DNA from: Methylorubrum thiocyanatum
Lineage (GTDB): Bacteria > Pseudomonadota > Alphaproteobacteria > Rhizobiales > Beijerinckiaceae
Assembly (NCBI GenBank): GCA_014138645.1
Contig: JACJIB010000001.1
Location: forward strand, 372,001-436,000
Direction of reading: 5' to 3'
DNA: 64,000 bases
The position numbers were made by a program, and so were the translations under genes. The notes below the pieces were generated by a model that worked only from the letters and a program-made list of their open reading frames with translations, made no database searches and was not told the DNA's origin. This document shows positions 1 through 9,058 of the stretch, one piece after another (position 1 is the stretch's first letter; every line of letters begins with the position of its first letter).

Positions 1-3
1 CTC

Positions 4-20
4 ACGCTTCCCGGAAGCGT
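4..20. repeat. short perfect inverted repeat
   Basis: Arms ACGCTTCC and GGAAGCGT flank a single C. It lies about 50 bases downstream of the stop of the minus-strand UPF0262 gene. No T-run follows, so it is a weak terminator candidate at best. Confidence 0.4.
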
Positions 21-70
21 ATCGTTTTGCCGATCCGTGCCCCTGTCGCGGCAGGATGCTGCCGGTTCTC

Positions 71-583
71 TCAGCCCTTCCAGTGCAGGGCGAAGATCAG
101 GGTGAACAGGCGTCGCGCCGTGTCGTGGTCGAGATCGACCTTGCCCTCGAGGCGCTGCCGCAGCAGTTCGGACGCCTCGTTGTGCAGGCCGCGCCGGCCC
201 ATGTCGATCGCCTCGATCTGCGTCGGCGAGGCGGTGCGGATCGCGCTGTAGTAGCTCTCGCAGATCATCTCGTAGTCGCGGATGACCCGGCGGAAGGGGG
301 TGAGCGAGAGCAGATGGGTCATCACCGGCTCGCCCGCCTCCGTCGCGATCGCGAAGGACAGCTTGTTCTCGACGAGGCCGAGCACCAGCCCGTAGGGTCC
401 CTGGTCGCGATCCGGGATCGTGAAGCAGTTCTCCTCCAGGATGTCGTAGATCGCGATGGCGCGCTCGTGCTCCTGATCGGGATTGCCCCGGCCGATCGAG
501 GCCTCGTCGAGGCGCACCGCCGCGAGCCGGTTCCGCGGCTTCTCCGGCGCTGCGTCTGCCCCCTGCTTCGGTTCGGCCTTCAT
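71..583 (-). CDS. UPF0262 family protein
   Basis: The 170-residue product matches the alphaproteobacterial UPF0262 family, whose function is unknown. Recognisable stretches are [13 protein letters not shown] near the N-terminus, [16 protein letters not shown] in the middle, and the acidic/aromatic C-terminus [18 protein letters not shown]. There is no signal peptide or membrane segment, so it should be cytosolic. The ATG at 583 is preceded by a purine-rich GAGAAGG. It is the third minus-strand gene after DUF2948 and hisD, a neighbourhood that recurs in alphaproteobacteria, where a low-molecular-weight phosphatase often follows. Here that gene would lie before position 1. The link to histidine synthesis is positional only. 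Confidence 0.93.
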   Translation of the reverse strand: MKAEPKQGADAAPEKPRNRLAAVRLDEASIGRGNPDQEHERAIAIYDILEENCFTIPDRDQGPYGLVLGLVENKLSFAIATEAGEPVMTHLLSLTPFRRVIRDYEMICESYYSAIRTASPTQIEAIDMGRRGLHNEASELLRQRLEGKVDLDHDTARRLFTLIFALHWKG

Positions 584-699
584 CGCCGCCGCCTTCTCGC
601 GTAGGCGCCCGGAACCCGAGCGCGCTCTTGCCGTCCCATGAGCCGCAAGCCCGCGCGACAGGCAAGCTGTCCCGCGGCGGCGGCCCGAAAAGTGATCGT

Positions 700-718
700 C
701 GGCCCCGAAAGGGGGCCG
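700..718 (-). terminator. GC-rich hairpin after hisD
   Basis: GGCCCC and GGGGCC arms with a short loop lie just downstream of the hisD stop, between hisD and the UPF0262 gene. There is no T-run, so it may be a weak terminator or an RNA-stabilising hairpin. The rest of the 138-base gap shows nothing else. Confidence 0.35.
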
Positions 719-721
719 GCG

Positions 722-2017
722 TCAGAGGTTGAGCCGGATCGCCACGGAGCGGGCATGCCCGTCGAGGCCCTCCGATTCGCCCAGCGCGATTGCGGCGGGG
801 CCGAGCGCCCGCAGGGCGGCCGGATCGCAGCGCAGGATCGAGGTGCGCTTCATGAAGTCGAGCACCCCGAGCCCCGAGGAGAACCGCGCCGAGCGGGCGG
901 TCGGCAGCACGTGGTTCGGGCCGCCGACATAATCTCCGATGGCTTCCGGCGTGTGCGCGCCGAGGAAGATCGCCCCCGCATTCCGGATTTTCCGCGACAG
1001 TGCCTCGGCATCCTCGGTCTCGATCTCGAGATGCTCGGGGGCGATGGCGTCGACCAGCGGCACCGCCTCGTCGAAATCGCGGACGCGGATGATCGCGCCG
1101 TAATCGCGCCAGCTGGCGCGGGCGATCTTTTCCCGCTTCAGGGTCGTCAGGGCGCGCTCCACCGCCGCCTCCGTCGCCTCGGCCAGGTCGTCCGAATCGG
1201 TGATGAGTACGGACTGCGCCGCCTCGTCGTGCTCGGCCTGGGCCAGGAGGTCGGCGGCGATCCAGTCGGGATTGGCGTGACCGTCGGCCAGGATCAGCAC
1301 CTCGGAGGGGCCGGCGATCATGTCGATGCCCACCTGCCCGAACACCCGGCGCTTGGCGGCGGCGACCCAGGCATTGCCGGGGCCGACGATCTTGGCCACC
1401 GGCGCGATCGTTTGCGTGCCGTAGGCGAGCGCGGCCACCGCCTGCGCTCCGCCGACCCGGTAGATCTCGGTGACGCCCGAGAGCTGCGCGGCGGCCAGCA
1501 CCAGCGGGTTGAGCTGGCCCTCGGGGGTGGGCACCACCATGACGATGCGCGGCACGCCGGCCACCCGCGCCGGCACCGCGTTCATCAGCACCGAGGACGG
1601 ATAGCTCGCGGTGCCGCCGGGGACGTAGAGGCCGACGGATTCGAGCGCGGTCCAGCGCCAGCCGGCGGTGACGCCGAGATCGTCGGTGGAGAGGTGGTCC
1701 TCGGGGATCTGGCGGCGGTGGAACGCCTCGATCCGTTCGGCGGCGAGCGCCAGGGCGGCGCGGGCCTCAGGGGGGCAGGCGGCGACGGCCGCCTCCACCT
1801 CCTCGGCCGTGATGCGGAGCGCGGCGGGCGAAAAGTCCTGGCCGAGCCGGTCGAAGCGGCGGGTGTAGTCGACGAGCGCCGCATCGCCGCCGGAGACGAC
1901 GCCCGCGATGATGCCGCGCACGGTCTCGTCCACGTCCTGCGAGATCTCGCGCTTGAGGCCGAGCAGGCGCTTGAACGCCTCCCCGAATTCGGGGGAGCGG
2001 CTGTCGAGACGGATCAT
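722..2017 (-). CDS. hisD: histidinol dehydrogenase
   Basis: HisD catalyses the last two steps of histidine synthesis, NAD-dependent oxidation of L-histidinol to L-histidine, as a cytosolic zinc homodimer. The 431-residue length is normal. Family signatures are [20 protein letters not shown], the long [18 protein letters not shown] to [12 protein letters not shown] region, the zinc ligands in AQAEHDE, the catalytic pair in IAPEHLEIE, and late residues in [10 protein letters not shown] and GLDGHARS. It starts with ATG 31 bases after the DUF2948 stop, which suggests one transcript with DUF2948. No other his genes lie in the window, so histidine genes are dispersed here. Confidence 0.98.
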   Translation of the reverse strand: MIRLDSRSPEFGEAFKRLLGLKREISQDVDETVRGIIAGVVSGGDAALVDYTRRFDRLGQDFSPAALRITAEEVEAAVAACPPEARAALALAAERIEAFHRRQIPEDHLSTDDLGVTAGWRWTALESVGLYVPGGTASYPSSVLMNAVPARVAGVPRIVMVVPTPEGQLNPLVLAAAQLSGVTEIYRVGGAQAVAALAYGTQTIAPVAKIVGPGNAWVAAAKRRVFGQVGIDMIAGPSEVLILADGHANPDWIAADLLAQAEHDEAAQSVLITDSDDLAEATEAAVERALTTLKREKIARASWRDYGAIIRVRDFDEAVPLVDAIAPEHLEIETEDAEALSRKIRNAGAIFLGAHTPEAIGDYVGGPNHVLPTARSARFSSGLGVLDFMKRTSILRCDPAALRALGPAAIALGESEGLDGHARSVAIRLNL

Positions 2018-2048
2018 CGGGCGATATCGGCGGTTCGGGGGAGGGGGG

Positions 2049-2504
2049 TCACGGGCGGTTCTCGACGAGGTTGCGCACGGCCTCGTGGTCCGGGCGGCCG
2101 TCGGCCTCCCAGACGGGGCCGAGATCCTTCAGGCGCACCTCGATGCATTCGAGTTCGAGCCGGATCGCGGCCCCGCCGGAGAAGATCAGGGTGGCGATGC
2201 CGGAGGGAGCCTCGGTTTCCTCGAAGGTGATCGCCAGGAGGCTCAGCGGGTCGTCGGAGGTCGCTCCCGGCGTGATGCCCTTGGCCTTGACGGAGAGCAC
2301 GCGCTCGAAATGCAGGCCGGCGAGCCGGCGCCGCGGCGGCTGGCCCTCGGGCACCGACCAGTCGAAGCGGCGCGCGGCCAGGGCGAAGCGGTGCTCGCCC
2401 GGCAGCCACGCCAGATCCTCCGCCCGCAGGATCGCGTCCTGCAGGTGGGCGGAGATGACGGCGAGATCCTCGGCGTCGAGGGCAGCGAGCTTGAGAAGCT
2501 CCAT
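2049..2504 (-). CDS. DUF2948 family protein
   Basis: The 151-residue cytosolic protein matches DUF2948, a family found next to hisD in alphaproteobacteria and without a known function. Typical segments are MELLKLAALDAEDLAVISAH at the start, LEDLAWLPGEHRFALAARRF-like text in the middle, and GGAAIRLELECIEVRLKDLG near the C-terminus. A GTG immediately precedes the ATG. I chose the ATG at 2504 because it fits both the GGAG upstream and the family start. It is co-directional with hisD. The 245-base region upstream separates it from a plus-strand gene and has no further ORF. Confidence 0.9.
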   Translation of the reverse strand: MELLKLAALDAEDLAVISAHLQDAILRAEDLAWLPGEHRFALAARRFDWSVPEGQPPRRRLAGLHFERVLSVKAKGITPGATSDDPLSLLAITFEETEAPSGIATLIFSGGAAIRLELECIEVRLKDLGPVWEADGRPDHEAVRNLVENRP

Positions 2505-2757
2505 CACTTACGCTCCGGGCTCCCCGACCGAACGCGCGGGAAGCGGATTTCGAGGCGTAGGTAGCGAGGCGATCCGCCCGCGGCAACCGGCGGCGCGGAA
2601 GCGTTCCGCGTTCAGACGGGCGGAAGGCCGCGCGGAAGGGCCTGCGGAAAGCCGGGCGGATGGGGTTCCCGTGGCTCTTTCGGGCTCATCGTGCGTTCAT
2701 GAGCGCAAGGCTACGGTCGGCGCGACTTTTTCAAGTCATCCGGAGGGGATGGGGACG

Positions 2758-3132
2758 ATGCACAACGGAGTTCTGGCCATAGGGCGCACCTTGGGGGTGG
2801 TCCTGGCCCTCGGGTTCGTGGCGAGCCCGGCGAGCGCCCAGTATTATCGTGACGGCTATGACGGCCCGCGGCGCTACGACGACGGCTACGGCCGCCGCTC
2901 GCGTGATGATGACGACGGCTATGGCCGGCGCCGCTACGGCGAGGATTTCGATCGGCGTCGCCGCTACGACGACGATGACGGTCCGCGTTTCCGGGGCCCG
3001 CCGCGCGGCCGCGGCGGCAGCATCTGCGTCACCGCCCGCGGCAGCTGCCCGACGGCGTTTGCTCCGCCGAACGCTCCCTGCGCCTGCGACATTCCCGGTT
3101 TCGGCGTGAAGCGCGGCGCCGTCGCCCGCTAA
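2758..3132 (+). CDS. small secreted Arg/Tyr/Asp-rich protein with four-Cys tail
   Basis: The predicted 124-residue protein starts with a signal peptide ending SPASAQ at about residue 26. A low-complexity stretch of YDDGYGRR-like repeats follows (about residues 27-85), rich in Tyr, Asp and Arg. The tail carries four cysteines in the order CVTARGSC then CAC, ending in a GFGVKRGAV motif. That tail recalls small periplasmic proteins annotated as hypothetical in Methylobacteriaceae and Bradyrhizobium. Start choice: ATG 2758 has GGAGGGG nine bases upstream, whereas ATG 2749 sits directly on that site. It lies on the opposite strand between murA and DUF2948. Function is unknown; envelope structure or metal binding is speculation. 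Confidence 0.8.
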   Translation: MHNGVLAIGRTLGVVLALGFVASPASAQYYRDGYDGPRRYDDGYGRRSRDDDDGYGRRRYGEDFDRRRRYDDDDGPRFRGPPRGRGGSICVTARGSCPTAFAPPNAPCACDIPGFGVKRGAVAR

Positions 3133-3155
3133 TCGAACGGCAACGGCCTCACGTG

Positions 3156-3180
3156 ACGGCCTGCACGATGTGCAGGCCGT
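3156..3180. terminator. perfect 11-bp hairpin, convergent terminator
   Basis: ACGGCCTGCAC and GTGCAGGCCGT are perfect arms around a GAT loop. It lies between the convergent ends of the small secreted protein gene (stop 3132) and murA (stop 3210). The plus side continues TCCTGTT, a weak T-rich tail. It likely ends transcription from both sides. Confidence 0.7.
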
Positions 3181-3209
3181 TCCTGTTCGAGGAGGCGGCT
3201 CGAGGGCCG

Positions 3210-4499
3210 TCAGGCCCGCACGCGCTCGATCCGTGCGCCGCAGCGGCCGAGCTTGGCCTCCAGCGCCTCGAAGCCGCGGTCGAGATGGTAGACGCGGTTG
3301 ATCTGCGTCTCGCCCTCGGCGGCCAGGGCGCCGATCACCAGCGAGACCGAGGCGCGCAGGTCGGTGGCCATTACCGGGGCGCCCTTCAGGCGCTCCACGC
3401 CCTCGACCACGGCGAGATCGCCGTCGAGGCGGATCCGGGCGCCCAGCCGCGCCAGCTCCTGCACGTGCATGAAGCGGTTCTCGAAGATCGTCTCGCGGAT
3501 GCGCGACTGGCCCTTGGCCAGCGTCATCAGCGCCATGAACTGGGCCTGGAGATCGGTAGGGAAGCCTGGGAACGGGTCGGTGGTCACGTCGGCCGGGCTG
3601 ATGCCGCCGCCGTTGCGGCGCACGCGGATGCCGTCGGGCAGGGCCGTGATCTCGGTGCCGGTGGACGCCAGCACGTCGAGGGCGGAGGCCAGCAGCTCGG
3701 TGCGGGTGTTGACGAGGGAGACGTCGCCCCCGGTCATCGCCACCGCCATGGCGTAGGTACCGGTCTCGATCCGGTCCGGCAGCACCTCGTGGCGGGTGCC
3801 GCCGAGGCGTGCCACGCCCTCCACGACGATGCGCGAGGTGCCGGCGCCCTCGATGCGTGCACCCATTTTGATCAGGCACTCGGCGAGATCGACCACCTCC
3901 GGCTCGCGGGCGGCGTTGTCGATCACCGTGGTGCCGTAGGCGAGTGCAGCCGCCATCAGGGCGACATGGGTGCCGCCGACCGTGACGCTGGGAAACGTGA
4001 TCTCGGCGCCGCGCAACCCGTTCTTGGTCTTGGCGACGACGTAGCCGCCATCGATCTCGATTTCGGCCCCGAGCTTTTCCAGTGCCATGATCAGCAGGTT
4101 GACCGGGCGGGTGCCGATGGCGCAGCCGCCGGGCAGCGATACCTTGGCCTCGCCGAAGCGGGCGAGCAGCGGCGCGATGACCCAGAAGCTCGCCCGCATG
4201 GTCGAGACGAGTTCGTAGGGCGCGGTGGTGTCGATGACGTTCGAGGCGGTGAGCCGGACGGTCTGGCCGGTCTCGGCGGTCTGGCCCGGACGCTTGCCGA
4301 CGACCATGTGGTCGACGCCGTGATTGCCGAGGATCCGCGTCAGCGCCGCGATGTCGGCCAGCCGCGGCACGTTGATGAGCTCCAGCGTCTCCCCGGTCAG
4401 AAGGCTGGCGATCATCAGCGGCAGGGCCGCGTTCTTGGCGCCCGAGATCGGGATCGTGCCGTTGAGCGGCGTGCCGCCGGTGATGTGGATGCGGTCCAT
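3210..4499 (-). CDS. murA: UDP-N-acetylglucosamine 1-carboxyvinyltransferase
   Basis: MurA transfers enolpyruvate from PEP to UDP-GlcNAc, the first committed step of peptidoglycan synthesis in the cytosol. The 429-residue protein has the normal length and EPSP-synthase-like fold. Visible signatures are [15 protein letters not shown] near residue 22 (substrate lysine), [12 protein letters not shown] near residue 121 carrying the catalytic Cys targeted by fosfomycin, and [15 protein letters not shown] with the conserved Asp. The start is the ATG at 4499. A small basic/acidic protein lies 212 bases upstream on the same strand. In many alphaproteobacteria murA is followed directly by DUF2948 and hisD. 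Here a plus-strand gene lies between them. Confidence 0.98.
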   Translation of the reverse strand: MDRIHITGGTPLNGTIPISGAKNAALPLMIASLLTGETLELINVPRLADIAALTRILGNHGVDHMVVGKRPGQTAETGQTVRLTASNVIDTTAPYELVSTMRASFWVIAPLLARFGEAKVSLPGGCAIGTRPVNLLIMALEKLGAEIEIDGGYVVAKTKNGLRGAEITFPSVTVGGTHVALMAAALAYGTTVIDNAAREPEVVDLAECLIKMGARIEGAGTSRIVVEGVARLGGTRHEVLPDRIETGTYAMAVAMTGGDVSLVNTRTELLASALDVLASTGTEITALPDGIRVRRNGGGISPADVTTDPFPGFPTDLQAQFMALMTLAKGQSRIRETIFENRFMHVQELARLGARIRLDGDLAVVEGVERLKGAPVMATDLRASVSLVIGALAAEGETQINRVYHLDRGFEALEAKLGRCGARIERVRA

Positions 4500-4711
4500 C
4501 GGGATCCTCGGAGCACCTCCGTTCCGGTCGCGGAGGTCGCCTTGCGTGCCGGGCGCGTGAGCGCCCCTCGTTCAGGGTGGAGGTATAGGCGGTATCCGGC
4601 AAAAAGAAGAAGCGTGGCCGTTCGGTTCCACCCCGCGTGCCGCGCATCGCTCCGACGATGGGGGGCGAAGAGGGGCGAATTGGGCGCGAGGAGGCGGTCG
4701 CGCAGTCCGCG

Positions 4712-4891
4712 TCACGCGTTCTCGGGCGGGCGTTCCTTCGGCGCGGGCTCGGATCCGGCGTCCGGTGCGGGGTCGGGCGTGGCGTCCGGCGCGTCGTCGG
4801 CCCGGCCCCGGGCCTGCGCCTTGCGGCGGCGCAGGTTGTCGCGCAGGGCCGCCTTGAGCCGAGCGGCGCGCTCGTCGTCCTTGGTTCCCAT
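4712..4891 (-). CDS. small hypothetical protein upstream of murA
   Basis: A 59-residue product begins MGTKDDERAARLKAALRDNL, a charged helical segment with many Arg and Lys. It ends in an acidic, Pro/Ala-rich tail (DDAPDATPDPAPD). The N-terminal half recalls very short conserved alphaproteobacterial proteins annotated only as hypothetical. I chose the internal ATG at 4891 because the reading frame upstream of it has no protein-like character. It is co-directional with murA, 212 bases away, so co-transcription is possible. Function is unknown. Confidence 0.65.
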   Translation of the reverse strand: MGTKDDERAARLKAALRDNLRRRKAQARGRADDAPDATPDPAPDAGSEPAPKERPPENA

Positions 4892-5492
4892 CGCGCGCGT
4901 TCCGACAACGATCCCAGACACGATCCGACGGACCCGGCCTGTCCGCTCCGTCGGTGCGGGCACGGGCCGTCGGGCGAAGGCCCTATCCCGGTTTTCCCGC
5001 CTTCGCCAGCGAGAGGACGGGCCGGCGGGCGGCCGATTCGTGCCGCGACGCATCGTCACCCGGAGGCGGTGCCGGTTCTCGCGGTCCGGTACGGCAACTC
5101 TGCCCGGCGCTCTTCGCAGCGCCCTCTGCATGGCCCTGGGCGCAGACCAAGCCATGGTCGAGACCGAGGGCGGGCAACATTGCGAGGCCATTCAGGCCGG
5201 TGCAAAGCAGGAATGTCTCGAACTCACCTTGAACCAGTTCGAAATTACCTCCTATCTTGCACGCACAGCGGCGCCGACGAGGGACTCGTCCCGAGAGGAT
5301 AACGGAAGCCGCCGGCCGGACGGTGACGCGTGGCGGAGGCCGCGTCGCTCCCGAGGGGGCTGAAACCTCGGGAGATCACCACCCCGGCCGCGAACGGTTC
5401 GGCACCGCCTATCCGGGCAGCGCCCGAGCCTGAATTCTTTACCCGAGGCGTCCCAAGAAGAACGCCCGGCCAGCCGAAAGCGTCGAGGACGG
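4892..5492. other. 601-base intergenic region upstream of hemA
   Basis: No ORF here has convincing protein character on either strand. Apart from the candidate promoter at 5229-5258 I see no recognisable element. The stretch 5200-5260 is less GC-rich than its surroundings, which suits a promoter region for hemA (plus) or the small gene ending at 4712 (minus). Confidence 0.5.
5229..5258 (+). promoter_or_regulatory. candidate sigma-70-type promoter for hemA
   Basis: TTGAAC and TATCTT are separated by 18 bases in a locally AT-rich patch, close to housekeeping consensus. Transcription would start near 5265, giving a leader of about 230 nucleotides before hemA. No mapped start is available, so this is a sequence-only prediction. 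Confidence 0.45.
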
Positions 5493-6881
5493 ATGCCCGT
5501 GAACCTGATGCCCGTGAACGCTGCCGACAGCGCCACCCTGTCCGACGAGTCGATCGTGGGCGGCGACGGCGGCGTGGACGACGCCGGTGTAAGCAATGGC
5601 CGGGCCAGATTCGAGCGCCCGCCGGTTCGCCCCGCCGGTCCGCGCACGGATTACGACGGCCATTTCCGCGCCGCCCTCGACCGGCTGCACGGAGAGCGCC
5701 GCTACCGCGTCTTCGCCGATATCGAGCGCATCTCGGGCCGCTTTCCCCAGGCCACGTGGCGCCGCCCGGAGGGCGGCAGCCGCGAGATCACCGTGTGGTG
5801 CTCCAACGACTATCTCGGCATGGGCCAGCACCCGGAGGTGGTCGGCGCCCTGACCGACACCGCCGCCCGCTGCGGCGTCGGCGCGGGCGGCACCCGCAAC
5901 ATCGCCGGCAACAACTCGCCGCTGGTCGATCTGGAGCGTGAGCTCGCCGACCTGCACGGCAAGGAGGCGGGCCTCGTCTTCACCTCGGGCTACGTCTCGA
6001 ACCAAGCCGGCATCTCGACGATCGCCAAGCTGATCCCGAACTGCCTGATCCTGTCGGACGCCTTCAACCACAACTCGATGATCGAGGGCGTGCGCCATTC
6101 CGGCTGCGAGAAGCGCGTCTTCCGCCACAATGACCTCGAACATCTGGAGCAACTGCTCGCCGAGGCGGGCGACCGGCCCAAGCTGATCGCCTTCGAGTCG
6201 GTCTACTCCATGGACGGCGACGTGGCGCCGATCGCGGCGATCTGCGACCTCGCCGATGCCTACGGCGCCATGACCTATCTCGACGAGGTCCACGCGGTCG
6301 GCCTCTACGGCGAGCGCGGCGCCGGCATCGCCGAGCGCGACCGGGTGATGCACCGAGTCGACGTGATCGAGGGCACGCTGGCCAAGGGCTTCGGCTGCGT
6401 CGGCGGCTACATCACCGGGTCGGCGACCCTGTGCGACGCGGTGCGCTCGCACGCCGCCGGCTTCATCTTCACCACGGCCCTGCCGCCGGCCATCGCCGCG
6501 GCGGCGCGGGCCTCGGTGCGCTACCTCAAGCGCTCGACGGCCGAGCGCGAGGCGCATCAGCGCCAGGCCGCCCGCACCAAGGCGGCGCTGGAGGCGGCGG
6601 GCCTGCCGGTGCTGCACACCGAGACCCATATCGTGCCGCTGATGGTGGGCGATGCCGAGCTGTGCAAGGCGGCCGCCGATCACCTGCTGGAGCGCCACGG
6701 CATCTACATCCAGCCAATCAACTATCCGACCGTTCCCCGCGGCACCGAGCGCCTGCGGATCACACCCTCCCCCTTCCATGACGACGAGCGGATCGGGGCT
6801 TTGACGGCGGCGCTGGTCGAGACCTGGGACACGCTGGACCTGCCGCGGGCCGGAACGGTGTTCGCAGCCGCCGCGGAGTAG
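5493..6881 (+). CDS. hemA: 5-aminolevulinate synthase
   Basis: This PLP enzyme condenses glycine and succinyl-CoA to 5-aminolevulinate, the C4 entry to heme, cobalamin and bacteriochlorophyll used by alphaproteobacteria. The 462-residue product has the alpha-oxoamine synthase core from about residue 50. Signatures are [40 protein letters not shown] with the cofactor-pyridine Asp264, and the Schiff-base Lys298 in EGTLAKGFG. The first ~45 residues are an acidic, Gly-rich extension absent from typical ~405-residue family members. The start is uncertain: a 15-base tandem duplication gives two in-frame ATGs, at 5493 and 5508. Binding motif GAGGACGG precedes the first. Confidence 0.97.
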   Translation: MPVNLMPVNAADSATLSDESIVGGDGGVDDAGVSNGRARFERPPVRPAGPRTDYDGHFRAALDRLHGERRYRVFADIERISGRFPQATWRRPEGGSREITVWCSNDYLGMGQHPEVVGALTDTAARCGVGAGGTRNIAGNNSPLVDLERELADLHGKEAGLVFTSGYVSNQAGISTIAKLIPNCLILSDAFNHNSMIEGVRHSGCEKRVFRHNDLEHLEQLLAEAGDRPKLIAFESVYSMDGDVAPIAAICDLADAYGAMTYLDEVHAVGLYGERGAGIAERDRVMHRVDVIEGTLAKGFGCVGGYITGSATLCDAVRSHAAGFIFTTALPPAIAAAARASVRYLKRSTAEREAHQRQAARTKAALEAAGLPVLHTETHIVPLMVGDAELCKAAADHLLERHGIYIQPINYPTVPRGTERLRITPSPFHDDERIGALTAALVETWDTLDLPRAGTVFAAAAE

Positions 6882-6920
6882 TCTTTTCGCGGGGGCCGCG
6901 GCGACGCTAGAACTGCCCCC

Positions 6921-7487
6921 ATGGCCCCGGCTTTCGACCGCACCCGCCTGCTGCAGGCCCTCGAACGGCTCGGCGCGGACCTGTCCGCACGGGGGTTGTT
7001 CGTGGAGATGGCGATCTACGGCGGTGGGGCGCTGATGCTGCACTTCGCGTGGCGGCGCGGCACCGACGATGTCGATGCCGTGGTGCGCGAGGGCTTCGAC
7101 GAGGCGGCGCTGGCGCCCTCGGTCGGCCGCGTGGCGGCGGAGCTCGGGCTTCCGCCCGATTGGCTCAACAACGCGGTCGGCATGTTCACGCCCCTGGACG
7201 AGGACGAAGGGTGGTTCACCGCCGCCGGCCTCTACCCCTCGGAGGGGGCGCCGGGCCTCCGGACTTTCCTGGCCACGCCGCGCTACCTCCTCGCCATGAA
7301 ACTGCATGCCCTGAAGAGCTTCGATCGGGGTGAGCGCGACCTGCGGGATGCGAGGCAGCTCGCCGCGCATCTCGGCATCCGCGACGCGGCGGCCCTGCAC
7401 GACCTGTACGTCTCCGTCTACGACGAGGCGCCCTCGGAGGAGGCGGGCCTGCGCTTCCGCTCCGTCCTTCAGGACGCTCCGCGATGA
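6921..7487 (+). CDS. minimal nucleotidyltransferase-like protein (DUF6036/AbiEii-like)
   Basis: The 188-residue protein carries a nucleotidyltransferase-fold signature. GGGALMLHFAWRRGTDDVD (about residues 33-52) provides the Gly-rich loop and the paired Asp in DDVD expected to bind metal. ATPRYLLAMKLHAL with a later ERDLRDARQLAAHL (about residues 115-150) is the usual C-terminal half of this superfamily. Such proteins include the toxins of AbiE-type systems and DUF6036 proteins of unknown role. The stop overlaps the ATG of the next gene by four bases (ATGA), so the two are translationally coupled. Family placement is from motif recognition; enzyme activity is inferred. Confidence 0.8.
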   Translation: MAPAFDRTRLLQALERLGADLSARGLFVEMAIYGGGALMLHFAWRRGTDDVDAVVREGFDEAALAPSVGRVAAELGLPPDWLNNAVGMFTPLDEDEGWFTAAGLYPSEGAPGLRTFLATPRYLLAMKLHALKSFDRGERDLRDARQLAAHLGIRDAAALHDLYVSVYDEAPSEEAGLRFRSVLQDAPR

Positions 7488-7951
7488 GACCTGCGACCCT
7501 GCGCGAGGTGGTCGAGCGGGCCCGCGGGGACGGTGACTGGGATCACCACCTTCAGAACTTTCTCGACGCGTTCTACGCCCTCGACGGCCACACCGTGGCG
7601 CAGAACGCGATGATCGCCGAGGATCCAGGGTTCCTCGGACAGGCGCGGCCCGACGCCTTCCTCGGCGGGGTCGGCGAGCACCTTGCTCGGCGCTGGCGAT
7701 TGCCGGTGATCCCGTCCTGGGTGCGTCACGAGGCACGCTACCTCACGACGGCGATGTTCGTCCCCGACGAGCGCGCCTTGCGCAACTACCTGCTCTGCGT
7801 CAGCCCGGTTTCGTTCCGCCCGCGCCTGATCTTCACGGGACCGGACCCGCTCCAGCGCGCCCGCTTTCCCTATCATCGCGGCGTGGTCCGGATGCCCCTG
7901 ACCTTCCCGCAGGGACCCGAGGCCGCGGCCCTGTTCGAAGCGCGGCGGTGA
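7484..7951 (+). CDS. hypothetical partner of nucleotidyltransferase-like protein
   Basis: A 155-residue soluble protein that I do not assign to a family with confidence. It contains HTVAQNAMIAEDPGFLG, RWRLPVIPSWVRHEARYL and a segment YLLCVSPVSFRPRLIFTGPD. It has no signal peptide, membrane helix or obvious catalytic motif. Its ATG overlaps the stop of the upstream nucleotidyltransferase-like gene by four bases, so the two form a tight cassette. In related cassettes a nucleotidyltransferase is paired with an antitoxin or regulatory protein. Here, unlike AbiEi/AbiEii, the nucleotidyltransferase comes first. The role is unknown. Confidence 0.72.
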   Translation: MRPATLREVVERARGDGDWDHHLQNFLDAFYALDGHTVAQNAMIAEDPGFLGQARPDAFLGGVGEHLARRWRLPVIPSWVRHEARYLTTAMFVPDERALRNYLLCVSPVSFRPRLIFTGPDPLQRARFPYHRGVVRMPLTFPQGPEAAALFEARR

Positions 7952-7957
7952 GCGGCC

Positions 7958-8512
7958 TCAGCGCCGCTTGACCTCGTTCGACCAGCCATGCGCCGCGGCG
8001 GCCTTCTCGACCTTCTCCTTGAGCTGCGGCATCAGCGTGCCCATCCATTGCTGCATGCCCGTCAGCATCGCCTGGCTCAGCTGCGGCTGCGCCTTGACGA
8101 GGTTCTTGCCCGCCGGCGTGGCGTAGAAGCCGGCGACCGCCTTCAGATCCTCCTTCGAGAGGACGGAGGCGAAGCTGAGCGCCTGGACCGCCAGCAGGTC
8201 GTCGTAATGCTCGGAGAGCGTGGGCAGGACGACCTCATCGACCATCACCTGGGCCTTGTTCGACTCGGTGATGCCCATCTGCTGCATCACGCCGACCATC
8301 GGCGCCTTCATCGCGGCAAGCACGGCGGCCCGGTCTCCCTGGGCGGCGGCGACGACCTCGCGGGCGGCGGCCAGACGCTCCGGATCGGCGGTGACGGCCG
8401 GGGCCGCCGGTTTGGCGGGCGTCTGCGCCGAGGCGGGAACGCTGCCCGCCACGAGGGCCGGCACGCAGAGCAGGCCGAGGCCGAACAGTCCGGTGAACAG
8501 TGTCTGGCGCAT
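7958..8512 (-). CDS. DUF2059 domain-containing exported protein
   Basis: The 184-residue protein starts MRQTLFTGLFGLGLLCVPAL and has a signal peptide ending near VPASAQ at about residue 30. The mature part matches DUF2059, a helical periplasmic domain of unknown function: AGFYATPAGKNLVKAQPQLSQA is its conserved core, followed by MQQWMGTLMPQLKEKVEKAA. I chose the ATG at 8512 because the frame upstream has no signal-like start. It converges with the nucleotidyltransferase cassette, with only six bases between the stop codons. Confidence 0.9.
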   Translation of the reverse strand: MRQTLFTGLFGLGLLCVPALVAGSVPASAQTPAKPAAPAVTADPERLAAAREVVAAAQGDRAAVLAAMKAPMVGVMQQMGITESNKAQVMVDEVVLPTLSEHYDDLLAVQALSFASVLSKEDLKAVAGFYATPAGKNLVKAQPQLSQAMLTGMQQWMGTLMPQLKEKVEKAAAAHGWSNEVKRR

Positions 8513-8718
8513 GGTCGGTGTGTCTCCGGTCGTCGGCATGGGGTCGGGCTGTTTACCCGCACGGGATGACACGCCGTCAACGGTGATCCTCGGAAGATTC
8601 GGGTGCCGGCTCGCGGAACGGTCGTCGGATCGGCGCCATGCACGCAACGCGCTTGTCGGCCCGCCCGAGGCACCGCTATGGCCGCGCTCACGGCGGCGTG
8701 ACCGCCAGGAGCCAGACG

Positions 8719-9024
8719 ATGCCGGATACGGACGACACCTACATCTACGACGAAGCGCTCGGTGAATGGCGCCCCGCCGGCGCGGCGGCGGCCGAGACGG
8801 CGGCCGCGAGGGCGCCTGTCCGCGACGCCGCGGGCAACATCCTGGCCGACGGCGATGCGGTCACCCTGATCAAGGATCTCAAGGTCAAGGGCGCGAATCA
8901 GACCCTGAAGCAGGGCACCGTCATCCGGTCGATCCGCCTCACTGATGATCCGGAGGAGATCGATTGCCGCCACGACAGCATCAAGGGCCTCGTCCTGCGC
9001 ACCGAATTCGTGCGCAAGCGCTGA
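8719..9024 (+). CDS. PhnA/YjdM C-terminal-domain protein without zinc ribbon
   Basis: The 101-residue protein carries the PhnA-type C-terminal domain from about residue 33: DAAGNILADGDAVTLIKDLK, then VKGANQTLKQGTVIRSIRL and EIDCRHDSIKGLVLRTEFV. Standard PhnA/YjdM proteins (~110 residues) begin with a four-Cys zinc ribbon. Here the N-terminus is instead YIYDEALGEWRPAGAAAAE, an Ala-rich segment with no cysteines. The start ATG lies eight bases after AGGAG. PhnA proteins are often annotated as alkylphosphonate utilisation proteins, but the family has no established role in phosphonate breakdown. It stands alone on its strand. Confidence 0.9.
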   Translation: MPDTDDTYIYDEALGEWRPAGAAAAETAAARAPVRDAAGNILADGDAVTLIKDLKVKGANQTLKQGTVIRSIRLTDDPEEIDCRHDSIKGLVLRTEFVRKR

Positions 9025-9058
9025 TCGCGAGCGGCGCGCGGGGACAGGGAGGCGGAGG

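Noticed and set aside
5439..7736. Very long open frame on the minus strand opposite hemA
   Set aside because: High GC content opens antisense frames; the product is Arg/Gly/Ala/His-rich without domains, while the plus strand encodes a clear 5-aminolevulinate synthase.
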